NCBI GenBank assembly: GCA_001595385.3
Contig: LVEI03000001.1
Coordinates: 1,021,501-1,085,500 of the forward strand
Length of the DNA: 64,000 bases
DNA from: Deltaproteobacteria bacterium GWC2_55_46
GTDB lineage: Bacteria; Desulfobacterota; GWC2-55-46
Reading direction: 5' to 3'
Positions 52,913-61,986 of this stretch are shown here, one piece after another (positions within the stretch are counted from its first letter, which is position 1; each line of letters begins with the position of its first letter). The notes under the pieces are model-generated. The model saw nothing but the letters and a program-made list of their open reading frames with translations. It made no database searches and was not told the origin of the DNA. Made by a program: the position numbers and the translations under genes.

Positions 52913-55198
52913 TCAGGGGGTTTGCTCAAGCGCTTCTGAAAGGGCATTTACGATCCTGGGGTCGTAGGTGGAACCGGCGCTCTCCTCAAGCTCTTTCAAC
53001 GCCTCTTGATGGGAAAGTATCTTCCTGTATGGCCTCTCCGAGGTCATCGCCGAGTAGGCGTCTATTACCGAGAGCACCCTTGAGAGGAACGGTATCTCCT
53101 CTGCCTTGAGCTTGTCCGGGTAGCCGGTGCCGTCCCATCTTTCATGGTGGTGAAGGATTATCTTTTTGACCTTCTCGGAGCACTCGAAATTGCTAAGGAG
53201 CCCGAGCGTGTTGAACGGATGGGCCTTTATAGTACGCCGCTCGGAGGCCGTAAGATTTTTCTTATCGAGGACCTCGCCGTCGACTACCATAAGCCCCAGG
53301 TCATATACCATGGCCACATAATGGGCCGTTTCGATATCTTCTTTGCCCGCGTTCAATCTTTCGAGCGCCTTTACGAGGAGTTCGTTGAACGCGCCCCTCT
53401 TTTTCTGGTATCTCTTCCGGTATCCCTTCTCGGCCTTCAAGAGGCTGTCAAAGGACGAAATGAACCGGTTTATGTCCTCGTCAGGGTAGTCGCCTGAATT
53501 CAGGCTATCTATGAATGTGGATATTCGCTCGCTCAACTTGGCTGCAAGGGCAAGATCCTGTTCGCTGAAGGCCCCGGCTGACTTCTTATTATTCAGGTTC
53601 AGCACGCCTATTACCTTGTCCCCGGCCTTGAGCGGAAGCGACAGGAGCGACCTGTTGTTATACTGGGGGATGCTCCTTCGGCCGAACCGTGGGTCTTTTT
53701 CCAGGTCATCTATAAGGAGGGGTTTGCCTTCAAGAGCCACCCAGCCGGCGATGCTGTCTCCCACTTTTATTCTTGTGCGGTTTATTACGTCCTCACTTAA
53801 GCCCCGCGCGCTTTTTATCGTCAGCTCGCCGGTGAACCTGTCGGCCAGCATTATCGAGCAGGTATTCACGTCCAGGAGCTCGGATACGAACTCCATGAAC
53901 TTCTCCATCGTGATGTCTATTACGGTCTCAACGCGCTCCCTGGCGCTCTTCGGTATCTTTATTCCGATCGAGAAGCCCTTATCGGTATTTTCGGCGCGAA
54001 GCCCCCATTTGTGCATCTCGGCGGTCTTGCTGGCGAGATACAGCTTGAGCCTTTCCCTTCCCTCCTCGGTATTAGAGAACTGGGAAGGGACAAAGAGGAA
54101 CGGTATCGCCGCTTCCGGAAGCTTCCTTGAGACCAGGATATCGACCTCCACGTCCTCGGCCTCGGAGAGGCTTATGGAGATGGAATCGCCGTTCTCGAGG
54201 TAGAGGCTCAAGCCCTCCACGAGGTTCATGAAGAGTTGTACGACCCTTATCTTGTCGCCTACGACCTCTGAGACGCCTTTCCTGATGTCGGTCGCCAGAT
54301 GGAAGTTCCTTCTTGATATAGTAACGTTCAGCAGCCTTGAGCCGATGATGTCCTTCTCGAGTATCTCGCCGAGGTTCAAGACCGTCTTCTTTACGACCCT
54401 CATCTCGTTCTCGAGCATGACGAAGTCAAGGAGGTTCTCGACCGTGTGTATAAGCTTGTCGGTCTCACCGGCTATTATGGACTGGAAATCCTTGTGCTCG
54501 GCCCTGGCAGACTGGTCCGTGTTCTGAAGGTAGTAAATGGCGCCCTTTATCGAGTTCAGCGGAGTCCTGAGCTCATGGGAGACCCGGGTGAGGAACTCGG
54601 TCTTGACAACGTCTGATTCGATGAGCTTCCTGTTGATGTCTTCAAGCTCGGATGCCTTTGCCCGGAGCTGGTTCATCAGGAAGGCGTCCTCAAGGACGAT
54701 GGCGGCCTGGTTTGAGAGTATCTTGATGAGCGAAAGCTCGTCTTCGGTGAATGGCCCGTCTTCTTTGTCATTGACGTTCAATACGCCAAGAAGCCTGTTC
54801 CTGCTCACGATGGGACAGGAGATGAAAGAACGGGTCTTATACCTGTCAAAGCCCCTGCCATGGCTGAAGCGCGGGTCGTTTTCTATATCCTCGACCAGGA
54901 CAGGTACTCTGTCCGCGGCCACAGCCCCCGCGATGCCTTCCCCTATCTTTACCCGGTAATTGTTGATGAAATGGATATCCATGCCGCGGGCGGCAACTAT
55001 ATATAGCTCGTCCCTGCCGTTTACGAGCATGAGGGAGCCTTTTTGCGCGTCCGTATAATTGATAGCCAGATCGAGGATAAGGTTCGAGATAGCCTTGATA
55101 TTGTCGGTGGCGACAATGGCGCTCGAGACCTCATTGATTATCGAGAGTTTTTTCTCGAAGAGTGAGGGGTTGTCCATTTCAATAAAATTATCTTGCAT
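52913..55198 (-). CDS. GAF / HisKA / GAF / HD-GYP-like regulatory protein with degenerate catalytic sites
   Basis: This 761-residue cytoplasmic protein has a GAF domain (about 15-170), a HisKA helix pair with SHELRTPLNSIKG (phospho-His, about 205), and a region where the kinase ATPase should be. A second GAF domain (about 430-575) and a C-terminal HD-GYP-like domain (about 610-755) follow. The ATPase part lacks the DxGxG boxes and its N-box reads MNLVEGL, so ATP binding looks lost. The HD domain keeps HHHERWDGTGYP but has VYDLGLM where HDxGK is expected. It may be a sensor or scaffold rather than an enzyme. A sigma-54 promoter lies upstream, which links it to the PrsR regulon. Confidence 0.8.
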   Translation of the reverse strand: MQDNFIEMDNPSLFEKKLSIINEVSSAIVATDNIKAISNLILDLAINYTDAQKGSLMLVNGRDELYIVAARGMDIHFINNYRVKIGEGIAGAVAADRVPVLVEDIENDPRFSHGRGFDRYKTRSFISCPIVSRNRLLGVLNVNDKEDGPFTEDELSLIKILSNQAAIVLEDAFLMNQLRAKASELEDINRKLIESDVVKTEFLTRVSHELRTPLNSIKGAIYYLQNTDQSARAEHKDFQSIIAGETDKLIHTVENLLDFVMLENEMRVVKKTVLNLGEILEKDIIGSRLLNVTISRRNFHLATDIRKGVSEVVGDKIRVVQLFMNLVEGLSLYLENGDSISISLSEAEDVEVDILVSRKLPEAAIPFLFVPSQFSNTEEGRERLKLYLASKTAEMHKWGLRAENTDKGFSIGIKIPKSARERVETVIDITMEKFMEFVSELLDVNTCSIMLADRFTGELTIKSARGLSEDVINRTRIKVGDSIAGWVALEGKPLLIDDLEKDPRFGRRSIPQYNNRSLLSLPLKAGDKVIGVLNLNNKKSAGAFSEQDLALAAKLSERISTFIDSLNSGDYPDEDINRFISSFDSLLKAEKGYRKRYQKKRGAFNELLVKALERLNAGKEDIETAHYVAMVYDLGLMVVDGEVLDKKNLTASERRTIKAHPFNTLGLLSNFECSEKVKKIILHHHERWDGTGYPDKLKAEEIPFLSRVLSVIDAYSAMTSERPYRKILSHQEALKELEESAGSTYDPRIVNALSEALEQTP

Positions 55199-55330
55199 TA
55201 TGGGGAAAAGGCAAAGAAATTTGAGAGTTTATTTGATCGAATATCCCAAAGGACCCGGCAAGACCGGCATTCAGATATATCGGCTGAATACCCGTCGATA
55301 GACCATGGACAGTTCTATATTTATTATAAA

Positions 55331-55346
55331 AGCAAACCCTGTGCCA
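55331..55346 (-). promoter_or_regulatory. sigma-54 promoter of the GAF/HD-GYP-like regulator gene
   Basis: On the minus strand it reads TGGCAC-AGGGT-TTGCT, an exact consensus match. The start would be near 55320, giving a 5' leader of about 120 nt. Confidence 0.75.
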
Positions 55347-55399
55347 TAAGCAAAATGAACGCCTGCACTATCTTTTTCGAAGCTGCCGAATGGATGCAA

Positions 55400-55427
55400 T
55401 GTAAAGACTATCGACAATCTGTAAAAT
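55400..55427. promoter_or_regulatory. tandem TGTAAA motif, 20-bp period (candidate PrsR site)
   Basis: TGTAAAGA at 55400-55407 and TGTAAAAT at 55420-55427, separated by 12 bp, lie 54 bp upstream of the sigma-54 element at 55331-55346. Spacing and sequence match the pair at 52857-52884. Confidence 0.5.
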
Positions 55428-55518
55428 ATCCCTGCAATCTGCGGCTCAGGAGCGCCCATATCCGATTGCGCTTCCCAGGCTTCAAATAATTTCCTTAATC
55501 TGATATGATTCCTGGGCG

Positions 55519-56355
55519 ATGAATGGAGCATTTGATACTAAAAGACCGGTTACGCTCATGCTCCTCGGCAGCGGCCTCAGGTTTCCGGCATTTATCGGGG
55601 CGCTCTCTGCTATTGAGGAGAAAGGCATACAGGTAGAGCGCGTGGTGGGGGCCTCGGCAGGCTCCATCATCGGCTCGCTCTACGCTTCAGGATGGTCGCC
55701 CATCGAGATGAAACAGGCCCTCATGGCCCTGGATACTACCATCTTCAAGGACTTCAGCCTCCGGGGGCTTATCGTCGGGAAGGGGCTCTACGAGGGCAAG
55801 GTAGTGGAGAAGTACATAGACGGGCTCCTGGCAGGGAAGAGGTTCTCGGACCAGTTCAGGTTCCCTCCCTTCGTTGTGGCCACAGACATACGCAACAGCA
55901 CGCCTTTCGTCTTCTCGAGGGCGAAGTTCCCTGATCTCAAGCTCTCAAGGGCCATACGCTTCTCGATAGGCCTGCCGCTCGTATTCTCCTATAAACACTT
56001 CAGCCATTCAGGAAAGACGCACACCTTTATCGACGGCAACCTCCTTTCCGGGTCAATAGCCGAGATGTTCGCCGGCTCAAGGCTTCTCATATTGAAGGTG
56101 GTCTCTAACCGGACCCTTCAGCATGCCTCAGAGAGGTTCAGCTTCGCCTCCTACATAAAAAAGCTCGTTCTGCTAATGATGAACGCGGTGGAAAGGGAGC
56201 GGATAGTGGGGAAAAACTGGCAGGAGACCATACTGATATCCTGCGGGGACATCCACATGACAAAGTTCTCGCTGAGCGCCGATGAAAAGCAATACCTGAT
56301 AGACCAGGGATATACACAGGTCAGGCGGTATCTGGATTACAAGTGGGAGGCTTGA
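55519..56355 (+). CDS. patatin-like phospholipase
   Basis: This 278-residue protein has the patatin catalytic dyad: GASAGS at about 44-49 (nucleophile Ser47) and the Asp in FIDGN (about 172). An oxyanion-loop-like LLGSGLRFPAF lies near residue 15, where the common GGGxRG is altered to GSGLRF. No signal peptide is seen, so it acts in the cytoplasm or at the inner leaflet. The family hydrolyses acyl esters of phospholipids. It is convergent with prsR. Its link to the PEP-CTERM system is by position only. Confidence 0.85.
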   Translation: MNGAFDTKRPVTLMLLGSGLRFPAFIGALSAIEEKGIQVERVVGASAGSIIGSLYASGWSPIEMKQALMALDTTIFKDFSLRGLIVGKGLYEGKVVEKYIDGLLAGKRFSDQFRFPPFVVATDIRNSTPFVFSRAKFPDLKLSRAIRFSIGLPLVFSYKHFSHSGKTHTFIDGNLLSGSIAEMFAGSRLLILKVVSNRTLQHASERFSFASYIKKLVLLMMNAVERERIVGKNWQETILISCGDIHMTKFSLSADEKQYLIDQGYTQVRRYLDYKWEA

Positions 56356-56365
56356 GGCCAGGGCC

Positions 56366-57748
56366 TCAGGTCAGGTTATGAAGCCCGTGCTTTTTCATGA
56401 GGTCGTAGAGGGTCGGCCTGCTTATGCCGAGCTCTTCCGCCGCCCTGGCGATGTTGCCCCTGTTCCTTTCTATCGACGCGGTGACAAATTCCTTTTCGAC
56501 CCTGTCCCTCGCGTCCTTAAGCGTAATGGCGTCATTCGGGTCGGGCCCTGCCTTTACCCTGCCCTCTCCTGATGAAGCGAAGCCGAGGTCCTGCGTGCCT
56601 ATTAGCGCCCCTTCCGACATGATGACCGCGCGCTGGACCCTGTTCTCAAGCTCCCTTACGTTGCCGGGCCAGTCGTATGACTCGATCTTTCGCGAGGCCT
56701 CGGAGCTGAAGCCCCTTACCTTCTTCCCGAACTGCTCGCTGAACCTCGCCAGAAAGAGGTTTGAAAGAAGCATTATGTCGCCTTCGCGCTCACGTAGCGG
56801 GGGAAGGTTGATGGTGATGACGCCGAGCCTGTAATAGAGGTCTTCCCTGAACTTCCTTTCCTGTATGGCCTTCATTATGTCGACGTTTGTCGCGGCTATT
56901 ATCCTCGCGTCTACGGTGATATCCTCCCTGCCGCCCACGCGTTGTATCATCTTCTCCTGCAGGAACCTCAGAATCTTTACCTGAAGGTTCGCGGGCAGCT
57001 CCCCTATCTCGTCAAGGAAGAGGCTCCCCTTGTGCGCGTACTCCACCTTGCCCTGGACCTGCGCGTGCGCCCCGGTGAAGGCGCCCTTCTCATGGCCGAA
57101 GAGCTCAGACTCAAGGAGGTTATCCGGTATGGCGCCGCAGTTGATGGGGATAAAGGCCTCGCCCTTCCTTAGGCTCATCGAATGGACGGCCCTTGAGACA
57201 AGCTCTTTACCGGTGCCGCTCTCGCCCATTATGAGGATCGACACCTCCGACGAGGCGACCTTCCTTATTGTGGCAGCCACCTCCAGCATCTTCTGGCACT
57301 GGCCTATTATGCGCGAGCCCTCACACGTCTTCCCTTCGAGTGCCTGGTGAAGCCTCCTGTTCTCCTCCTCTATGCCGTAGAGGTGAAAGGCCCTCTTCAC
57401 GACCACCCTTATCTCATTGAGGTCTATGGGCTTCTGGTATACGTCATAGGCGCCGTCCTTGACGGCCTTAAGCGCGTTCTCCCTCTCGTCGTTGCCGGAG
57501 ATTATGATCACCTTGGCATACGGGTTCTCCTTCAATATCTCATCGAGGCACTTGAAGCCCTCCTCTATGCCGTCGGCGTGCGGCGGTAGCCCAAGGTCAA
57601 GGGTAACGACCTTCGGCCTGTGGGCCTTATAGAGGGCAACGCCTTCGCCGCGCTCCCCGGCCTGGACGATGGAGTACTCCTTGGCGAGCCCCCATTTGAG
57701 CTGCTTTCTTATCTCTTCGCTGTCGTCTATGATGAGAAGCTTTTCCAT
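56366..57748 (-). CDS. prsR: PEP-CTERM system sigma-54-dependent response regulator PrsR
   Basis: This 460-residue NtrC-type regulator has a receiver domain with phospho-acceptor Asp51 (VVTLDLGLPP), a AAA+ domain with GESGTGKELV (Walker A) and the sigma-54 contact loop GAFTGA, and a Fis-type helix-turn-helix (RGNIARAAEELGISRPTLYDLM) at the C-terminus. The DLGLPP-HADG-EEG receiver sequence is typical of the PrsR family found with PrsK in XrtA systems. Its targets are probably the sigma-54 promoters at 45029, 52733 and 55331. It is the last gene of the minus-strand XrtA operon, 27 bp after prsK. Confidence 0.93.
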   Translation of the reverse strand: MEKLLIIDDSEEIRKQLKWGLAKEYSIVQAGERGEGVALYKAHRPKVVTLDLGLPPHADGIEEGFKCLDEILKENPYAKVIIISGNDERENALKAVKDGAYDVYQKPIDLNEIRVVVKRAFHLYGIEEENRRLHQALEGKTCEGSRIIGQCQKMLEVAATIRKVASSEVSILIMGESGTGKELVSRAVHSMSLRKGEAFIPINCGAIPDNLLESELFGHEKGAFTGAHAQVQGKVEYAHKGSLFLDEIGELPANLQVKILRFLQEKMIQRVGGREDITVDARIIAATNVDIMKAIQERKFREDLYYRLGVITINLPPLREREGDIMLLSNLFLARFSEQFGKKVRGFSSEASRKIESYDWPGNVRELENRVQRAVIMSEGALIGTQDLGFASSGEGRVKAGPDPNDAITLKDARDRVEKEFVTASIERNRGNIARAAEELGISRPTLYDLMKKHGLHNLT

Positions 57749-57775
57749 ACCGCTCCGATAAAGATATCTTATCCG

Positions 57776-59854
57776 TTAGCCTGCCTGAAAGTTCAACATA
57801 TTATCATGCAATTTGGCAAGGGGTAATTTGATGGTGAATACCGTACCCTGCCCCGGCTGGCTTGCGACCTCTATGGCTCCGCCGTGGGCCTCGACGACCT
57901 GCTTGCACTGGTAGAGGCCTATGCCCAACCCTTTTTTCTTGGTCGTCGAAAAAAGCTTGAAGAGGCGGGTCTCGATGAACTCGGCGCTCATCCCGCACCC
58001 GCCGTCCCTGACGGAGATATATGCCGAATCAGAGGAGCCGACCTCGACATAGACCGGGGCACGCACCGGAGAGGCCTCGATCGCGTTCAGTACGATATTG
58101 AGGACGACCTTCTGTATCTCGTCAGGGTCAGCCTCGGCGAGGACAGATGGGCCTTCGAGGCGCACGTCGCCAGAGACGCCCCTCAAGGCGTCCTCAGCTA
58201 TGGCGCGCAGGTCCGCGCTCTGCAGGTTGAGCGCGGTCTTCTCCTTTATGTTCCTGAGCCTGGAGATGAGGACGTTCATCTTCTTGACCGTAGACTTGAG
58301 TGAATCAACCATATCCTTCTGGAATTCCGGGTCGTCGATATGCTCATCCGCGTTATCGACCATCATCGAAAGTGAAGATACGTGGTTTTTGAGGTCGTGT
58401 ACGACGAAGGCGGATACGCGCCCTATCGCCTCCATCTGCCTTGCCCTGGAGAGCTCATCCGAGAGTTTGAGATTATGGATGATGGAAGACGCCTGCCTTG
58501 AGAGCGTCTTCATAAGATCGTAGTCCTCGAAGGTATAGACCTCCTTGCCGTTTATTGGCGAACCGAGGGCTATGAAGCCGTTCATGGAGCCACCTGTGAA
58601 AAGCGGCACAAGAAAAGATATGCCGTTCTCCTCGAGAAAGCGCTTATCTGTTTCCTGTAGGCCATGGCCGCCGTCAGAGGCGTTCAAAACCCAGCCCTTT
58701 GGCTCGATGAAGCCTATGAGGCCGCTTCCATCGCGCAGCTCACGTGCCGATATGTCCAGCTCGTATACCGAGACGCTCTCGTAATTCCCGTCGTTTTCGT
58801 TTTTCAGGAAAAAGGCGGCGCCTTTGGTGCCGAAGGTCTCGGAGAAGCCGGAAAGAATGGCTTTGAGCACGCCCTCGCTGGTCTTCGCGGAGGAGACCCG
58901 GTCCGTAAAGCTCAGCCACTGCGCCCTGTAGTCGTACTTGTCGCTGAAGAAGTTCTTGCTCAGGAACACCTTTATCTTTCTCTGAATATTTTCAGAGAGA
59001 AGCACTATTACGATACCCGCGCCGCCCAGGAAAAAAAGCATCGTCAGGAGGTTCCTGCTCATCTTCTCGCCAAAATGCCGCATCCCCTCGCCTATGATGC
59101 CGAGGCCTAAAAGATAGACCCCTACCACAAGGATGACCGTTGACCTGTAAGCCATCTCCTTCGAGATCTGGACCTTGACCCCGTTGCCCCTCATGAGTTT
59201 TGAATAGGCCATGAGCCCGATCGCCAGGATCAGCACGATAGACCTGGGCCCGAGAAGGTCCATGTCAAGAGACCTGTAGAGAAGGGCCTGGCTGTAGTAG
59301 AAGATGAAGATCGCGAGGATGGCGCCGGCCCCGAGGGTCTCGAACTTTATCTTCCAGCGCTCTACTTTTTGAGCCCCTCTCAGGGTGGCTTCCATGTTTA
59401 CGGCGGCGACTATCATATAGACGAGGACGCCGGTATAGAAGGTGAACCCGTCTCCTCCAAGGAAGAGTACCTTTTCAAACTCGAAGTCCGGGGAATAGAA
59501 GAAAGAGCCGGCAGGCAGCAACAGCGCGGCAACAGGAAATGAGACAGAGACGGCGAGCAGCGCCTTCTGTAACCATGAGACGGACTTAAGGCTTGGCTCC
59601 CGTGAATGGATAAGCGATGCCAGGAGCCAACCGGCAGGCAAAAAGGACTCCGTGACCAGCGAAAGCTTCCTCCAGAAAGGAAGCTCGCCTGGCCTGAGCG
59701 ATGATACGAGGTCGAAGACAAGCAGCAGGGCGGACAGAAGAACGGCCGCCGGCATGGCAAGCGCCAAAGGCCCGCTCCTTTTCCTTATTGCCAGGACTCC
59801 GCAGAAGACGGCTGCTTCGATAGCTGCCAATATTACAAGGATGCTTACTGTCAT
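57776..59854 (-). CDS. prsK: XrtA/PEP-CTERM system histidine kinase PrsK
   Basis: This 692-residue membrane sensor kinase has about eight N-terminal hydrophobic segments (about 1-290), a GAF domain (about 310-460), a HisKA-type region with FVVHDLKNHVSSL (phospho-His), and a HATPase domain with NIVLNAIEASP (N-box), DGGCGM (G1) and LGIGLYQCKQVVEAHGG (G2). All ATP-binding motifs are intact. It has the order and HDLKN box of the PrsK family and should phosphorylate PrsR. The signal it senses is unknown. It lies 11 bp after epsI. Confidence 0.93.
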   Translation of the reverse strand: MTVSILVILAAIEAAVFCGVLAIRKRSGPLALAMPAAVLLSALLLVFDLVSSLRPGELPFWRKLSLVTESFLPAGWLLASLIHSREPSLKSVSWLQKALLAVSVSFPVAALLLPAGSFFYSPDFEFEKVLFLGGDGFTFYTGVLVYMIVAAVNMEATLRGAQKVERWKIKFETLGAGAILAIFIFYYSQALLYRSLDMDLLGPRSIVLILAIGLMAYSKLMRGNGVKVQISKEMAYRSTVILVVGVYLLGLGIIGEGMRHFGEKMSRNLLTMLFFLGGAGIVIVLLSENIQRKIKVFLSKNFFSDKYDYRAQWLSFTDRVSSAKTSEGVLKAILSGFSETFGTKGAAFFLKNENDGNYESVSVYELDISARELRDGSGLIGFIEPKGWVLNASDGGHGLQETDKRFLEENGISFLVPLFTGGSMNGFIALGSPINGKEVYTFEDYDLMKTLSRQASSIIHNLKLSDELSRARQMEAIGRVSAFVVHDLKNHVSSLSMMVDNADEHIDDPEFQKDMVDSLKSTVKKMNVLISRLRNIKEKTALNLQSADLRAIAEDALRGVSGDVRLEGPSVLAEADPDEIQKVVLNIVLNAIEASPVRAPVYVEVGSSDSAYISVRDGGCGMSAEFIETRLFKLFSTTKKKGLGIGLYQCKQVVEAHGGAIEVASQPGQGTVFTIKLPLAKLHDNMLNFQAG

Positions 59855-59865
59855 CTCACACCGGT

Positions 59866-60498
59866 CTACCTCGGGACATGATCATAAAGGACCGGGTAAA
59901 AGTCCTTTATGAAATCCAGGGCCAGTTTCCTTGATTCTTCCTCGTTCCTCTCGAGCGGGACCGAGACCCTTATAAAGGCCGAGTCCTTGCGGCCGTAAAG
60001 GACCGAATTGAGCACCTCGTTGAACCTCAGGGCGTATTCGCTGGAGACGGCCTTTCCCTTCACCTCGTACCAGTAAACAAAGAGCTCTTTCTGCTCGGCC
60101 TTCTGATAGACGGCGGATACCGCCTCGATGGGCGCTCCTCCGGCGTCGACCATGATCTTGTTCTCAGAGTGCCTGTACCATCCCCCGCCGGGCAGGCACT
60201 GCTTTGGCGAATGGATCGGCCCGCTCTCCCTGCCTCCGCTGTGATAGCCGATATAAAGCTCGACCCTCTCTCCGTCCGCGTTCGCGTATTTTCTCGCCAG
60301 GTAGTCGGTGGGCCGGAGTACGGAAAGGACATCCCGGCTGAAGCTGGTCTGCGAGAGCATCTTCCACTCTCCCATCACGAACGGGAATTCGCTGAAGGGC
60401 CTGGACATTGAGACATTTTTGTTCGCGTGCGCCTGGGTGAAGAACCAGACCGACGCCAACAATACACATATGATCGCTATCCTAAGCCTGCTTATCAT
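59866..60498 (-). CDS. epsI: EpsI family exosortase-associated protein
   Basis: This 210-residue protein has one N-terminal membrane segment (LRIAIICVLLASVWFF) and an EpsI domain with YIGYHSGGRESGPIHSPKQC (His96, Cys101) and LPGGGWYRH, then VYWYEVKGKAVSSEY. EpsI accompanies exosortases as a separate or fused partner and faces the periplasm; its exact role in polysaccharide export is not settled. It overlaps xrtA by 17 bp. Confidence 0.92.
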   Translation of the reverse strand: MISRLRIAIICVLLASVWFFTQAHANKNVSMSRPFSEFPFVMGEWKMLSQTSFSRDVLSVLRPTDYLARKYANADGERVELYIGYHSGGRESGPIHSPKQCLPGGGWYRHSENKIMVDAGGAPIEAVSAVYQKAEQKELFVYWYEVKGKAVSSEYALRFNEVLNSVLYGRKDSAFIRVSVPLERNEEESRKLALDFIKDFYPVLYDHVPR

Positions 60499-61345
60499 CT
60501 TTTCCCGCTTTCCTCAGGAGCACCCCTACCGCTACCAGCATGGCGAAAGCCATCGCGAAAACAGCCAGGCCGGCGAACTCATGGAAGAAGCCTTCGGCCG
60601 CCTTCGACCCGAAATGCTTGGCGAGGATCCCTGTTGTTATTACCCTTATGGAATTTGCGGCTATCGCTATCGGTATGGCGGTGAGCGCGAGTATGAGCCG
60701 CTTGAAACCTGTCTTCTGTGTGAAATAAGCCAGCGCGACCGCCAGGGCAAGAAGCGAGAAGAGCGACCTCATCCCGCTGCAGGCGTCGGCCACCTCCAGC
60801 TCTATATTTGGAAACATTATGATGTTGCCGTCCCGCCAGACCACTACCCCCACAGCCTGAAGGAACAGGACTGAGTACTTCGCCACCATGAGCTTAAGAG
60901 GGAACGCGACGGCATCGTAGACTATATAAGGCAGCGGCACCATGAAGAAAAGGTATCCGAAGGGCATTGAGACCGCCTTAAACGCCATCTTCCCGAAGAG
61001 GAAAAGGATGATCCCGGCCAGGACTATGAGGAATGAGACCCTCATTGTGAAATATTCAGTACCGAGATAGCCGGCCAGAAACGCCAGCAGCCCTATCACG
61101 ATGACAGGCAGGCCCCAGGCGCTTGGCGACAGGATGACCTCCTTAAGGGCAACTCTATTCTGATAGAGCATATAGCCGGAGACCACGGGCACGATAAAGC
61201 CGTGCGAATAGTTCGGGTCCGAATACCATTGCAGTATCATGTAGGAAAGGACCGGATAATAGGCCCCTGCCAGTACGAACCCCACGATGGCAAGCGGGAC
61301 CCTGTTCAGGGCCATGGCTTCCCGGAGCTTAACCGCGCGTTCCAT
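60482..61345 (-). CDS. xrtA: exosortase XrtA (EpsH family)
   Basis: This 287-residue multi-pass membrane protease/transpeptidase recognises PEP-CTERM signals. The catalytic triad of the family is complete: Cys189 in LEVADACSGMRSL, Arg234 in AANSIRVITTG and His255 in GFFHEFAGL. Other family blocks are YSHGFIVPVVSGYML and GYLFFMVPLPY. About eight hydrophobic segments are visible. The start ATG 61345 follows GGGGGTATGG and overlaps the GNAT gene by 17 bp. EpsI, PrsK and PrsR follow on the same strand, and two substrates are encoded at 44208 and 51802. Confidence 0.95.
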   Translation of the reverse strand: MERAVKLREAMALNRVPLAIVGFVLAGAYYPVLSYMILQWYSDPNYSHGFIVPVVSGYMLYQNRVALKEVILSPSAWGLPVIVIGLLAFLAGYLGTEYFTMRVSFLIVLAGIILFLFGKMAFKAVSMPFGYLFFMVPLPYIVYDAVAFPLKLMVAKYSVLFLQAVGVVVWRDGNIIMFPNIELEVADACSGMRSLFSLLALAVALAYFTQKTGFKRLILALTAIPIAIAANSIRVITTGILAKHFGSKAAEGFFHEFAGLAVFAMAFAMLVAVGVLLRKAGKDDKQA

Positions 61346-61982
61346 CCATACCCCCGCACTTTTCGTATTCCCTGCTGTTGCCGTTCCATTTAGGCCTGTG
61401 GAATATGCCGTAATGGCTTATCCTTCCGGCCTCCTCGAAACCCGCACGGGTGATCGCCTTTATGGCCGGCAAGTTTGTCACATGAGTAGCCATATAAACG
61501 GCCGAGAAATTTCTTCCTTTAAGGTACTCGAGCGCTCCCGATATCATAGCCGTGTATATCCCTTTCCCCCTGAACCTGTCAGCGGTAAAGCAGTAGCCTA
61601 TCTCCGCTTCGCGATCCAGCAGCGTAAAGAACCTGCTCGACCCATTTTTTTCAAAGACCCACATCAAATGCGCCGGCTCCCCCCGGTACATGCCTACAAG
61701 GCATCCGCTCGGGCTTGAGTACTTGTCTGCGTAAGCCTCTTTGGTCCTGAACGCGGGATTTTCCCGAAGCGACCCAAGGGCCTCGGCGTCAACTGTCTTT
61801 AGCTCGAGGCCGGGGATGCCATTTCCGGAATACCCGCCGGTCTTTTTCAGGTCCGCCCTGAAAAGCACAAACTCATTTCGTCCGGCATAGCCGAATACCG
61901 TCCAATACAGGGACTTCAGGAACCCGCCTGTCTTAAGGGCTGCAACCGCTTCGTTCAAAAGCCTTTTTGAGAATAGCCCCAT
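61329..61982 (-). CDS. GNAT family N-acetyltransferase
   Basis: This 217-residue protein has a GNAT fold in its second half: AEIGYCFTADRFRGKGIYTAMI, where RxxGKGI is the acetyl-CoA loop, then VYMATHVTNLPAIKAITRAGFEEAGR as the last helix-strand pair. The N-terminal 100 residues are specific to this protein. It sits between the GT2 and xrtA genes (overlap 17 bp with xrtA), so acetylation of a sugar nucleotide or lipid-linked glycan of the exopolysaccharide is likely. Confidence 0.83.
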   Translation of the reverse strand: MGLFSKRLLNEAVAALKTGGFLKSLYWTVFGYAGRNEFVLFRADLKKTGGYSGNGIPGLELKTVDAEALGSLRENPAFRTKEAYADKYSSPSGCLVGMYRGEPAHLMWVFEKNGSSRFFTLLDREAEIGYCFTADRFRGKGIYTAMISGALEYLKGRNFSAVYMATHVTNLPAIKAITRAGFEEAGRISHYGIFHRPKWNGNSREYEKCGGMDGTRG

Positions 61983-61986
61983 TCCG

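Larger units (their letters stand above)
55199..55518. other. divergent promoter region between the GAF regulator and the patatin gene
   Basis: This region of 320 bp has no credible gene. It holds the sigma-54 element at 55331-55346 (minus) and the tandem TGTAAA motif at 55400-55427. No clear promoter for the patatin gene is seen. Confidence 0.5.

Noticed and set aside
55193-55489. 98-codon plus-strand frame between the GAF regulator and the patatin gene
   Set aside because: It overlaps the sigma-54 promoter and tandem motif; composition is non-coding.
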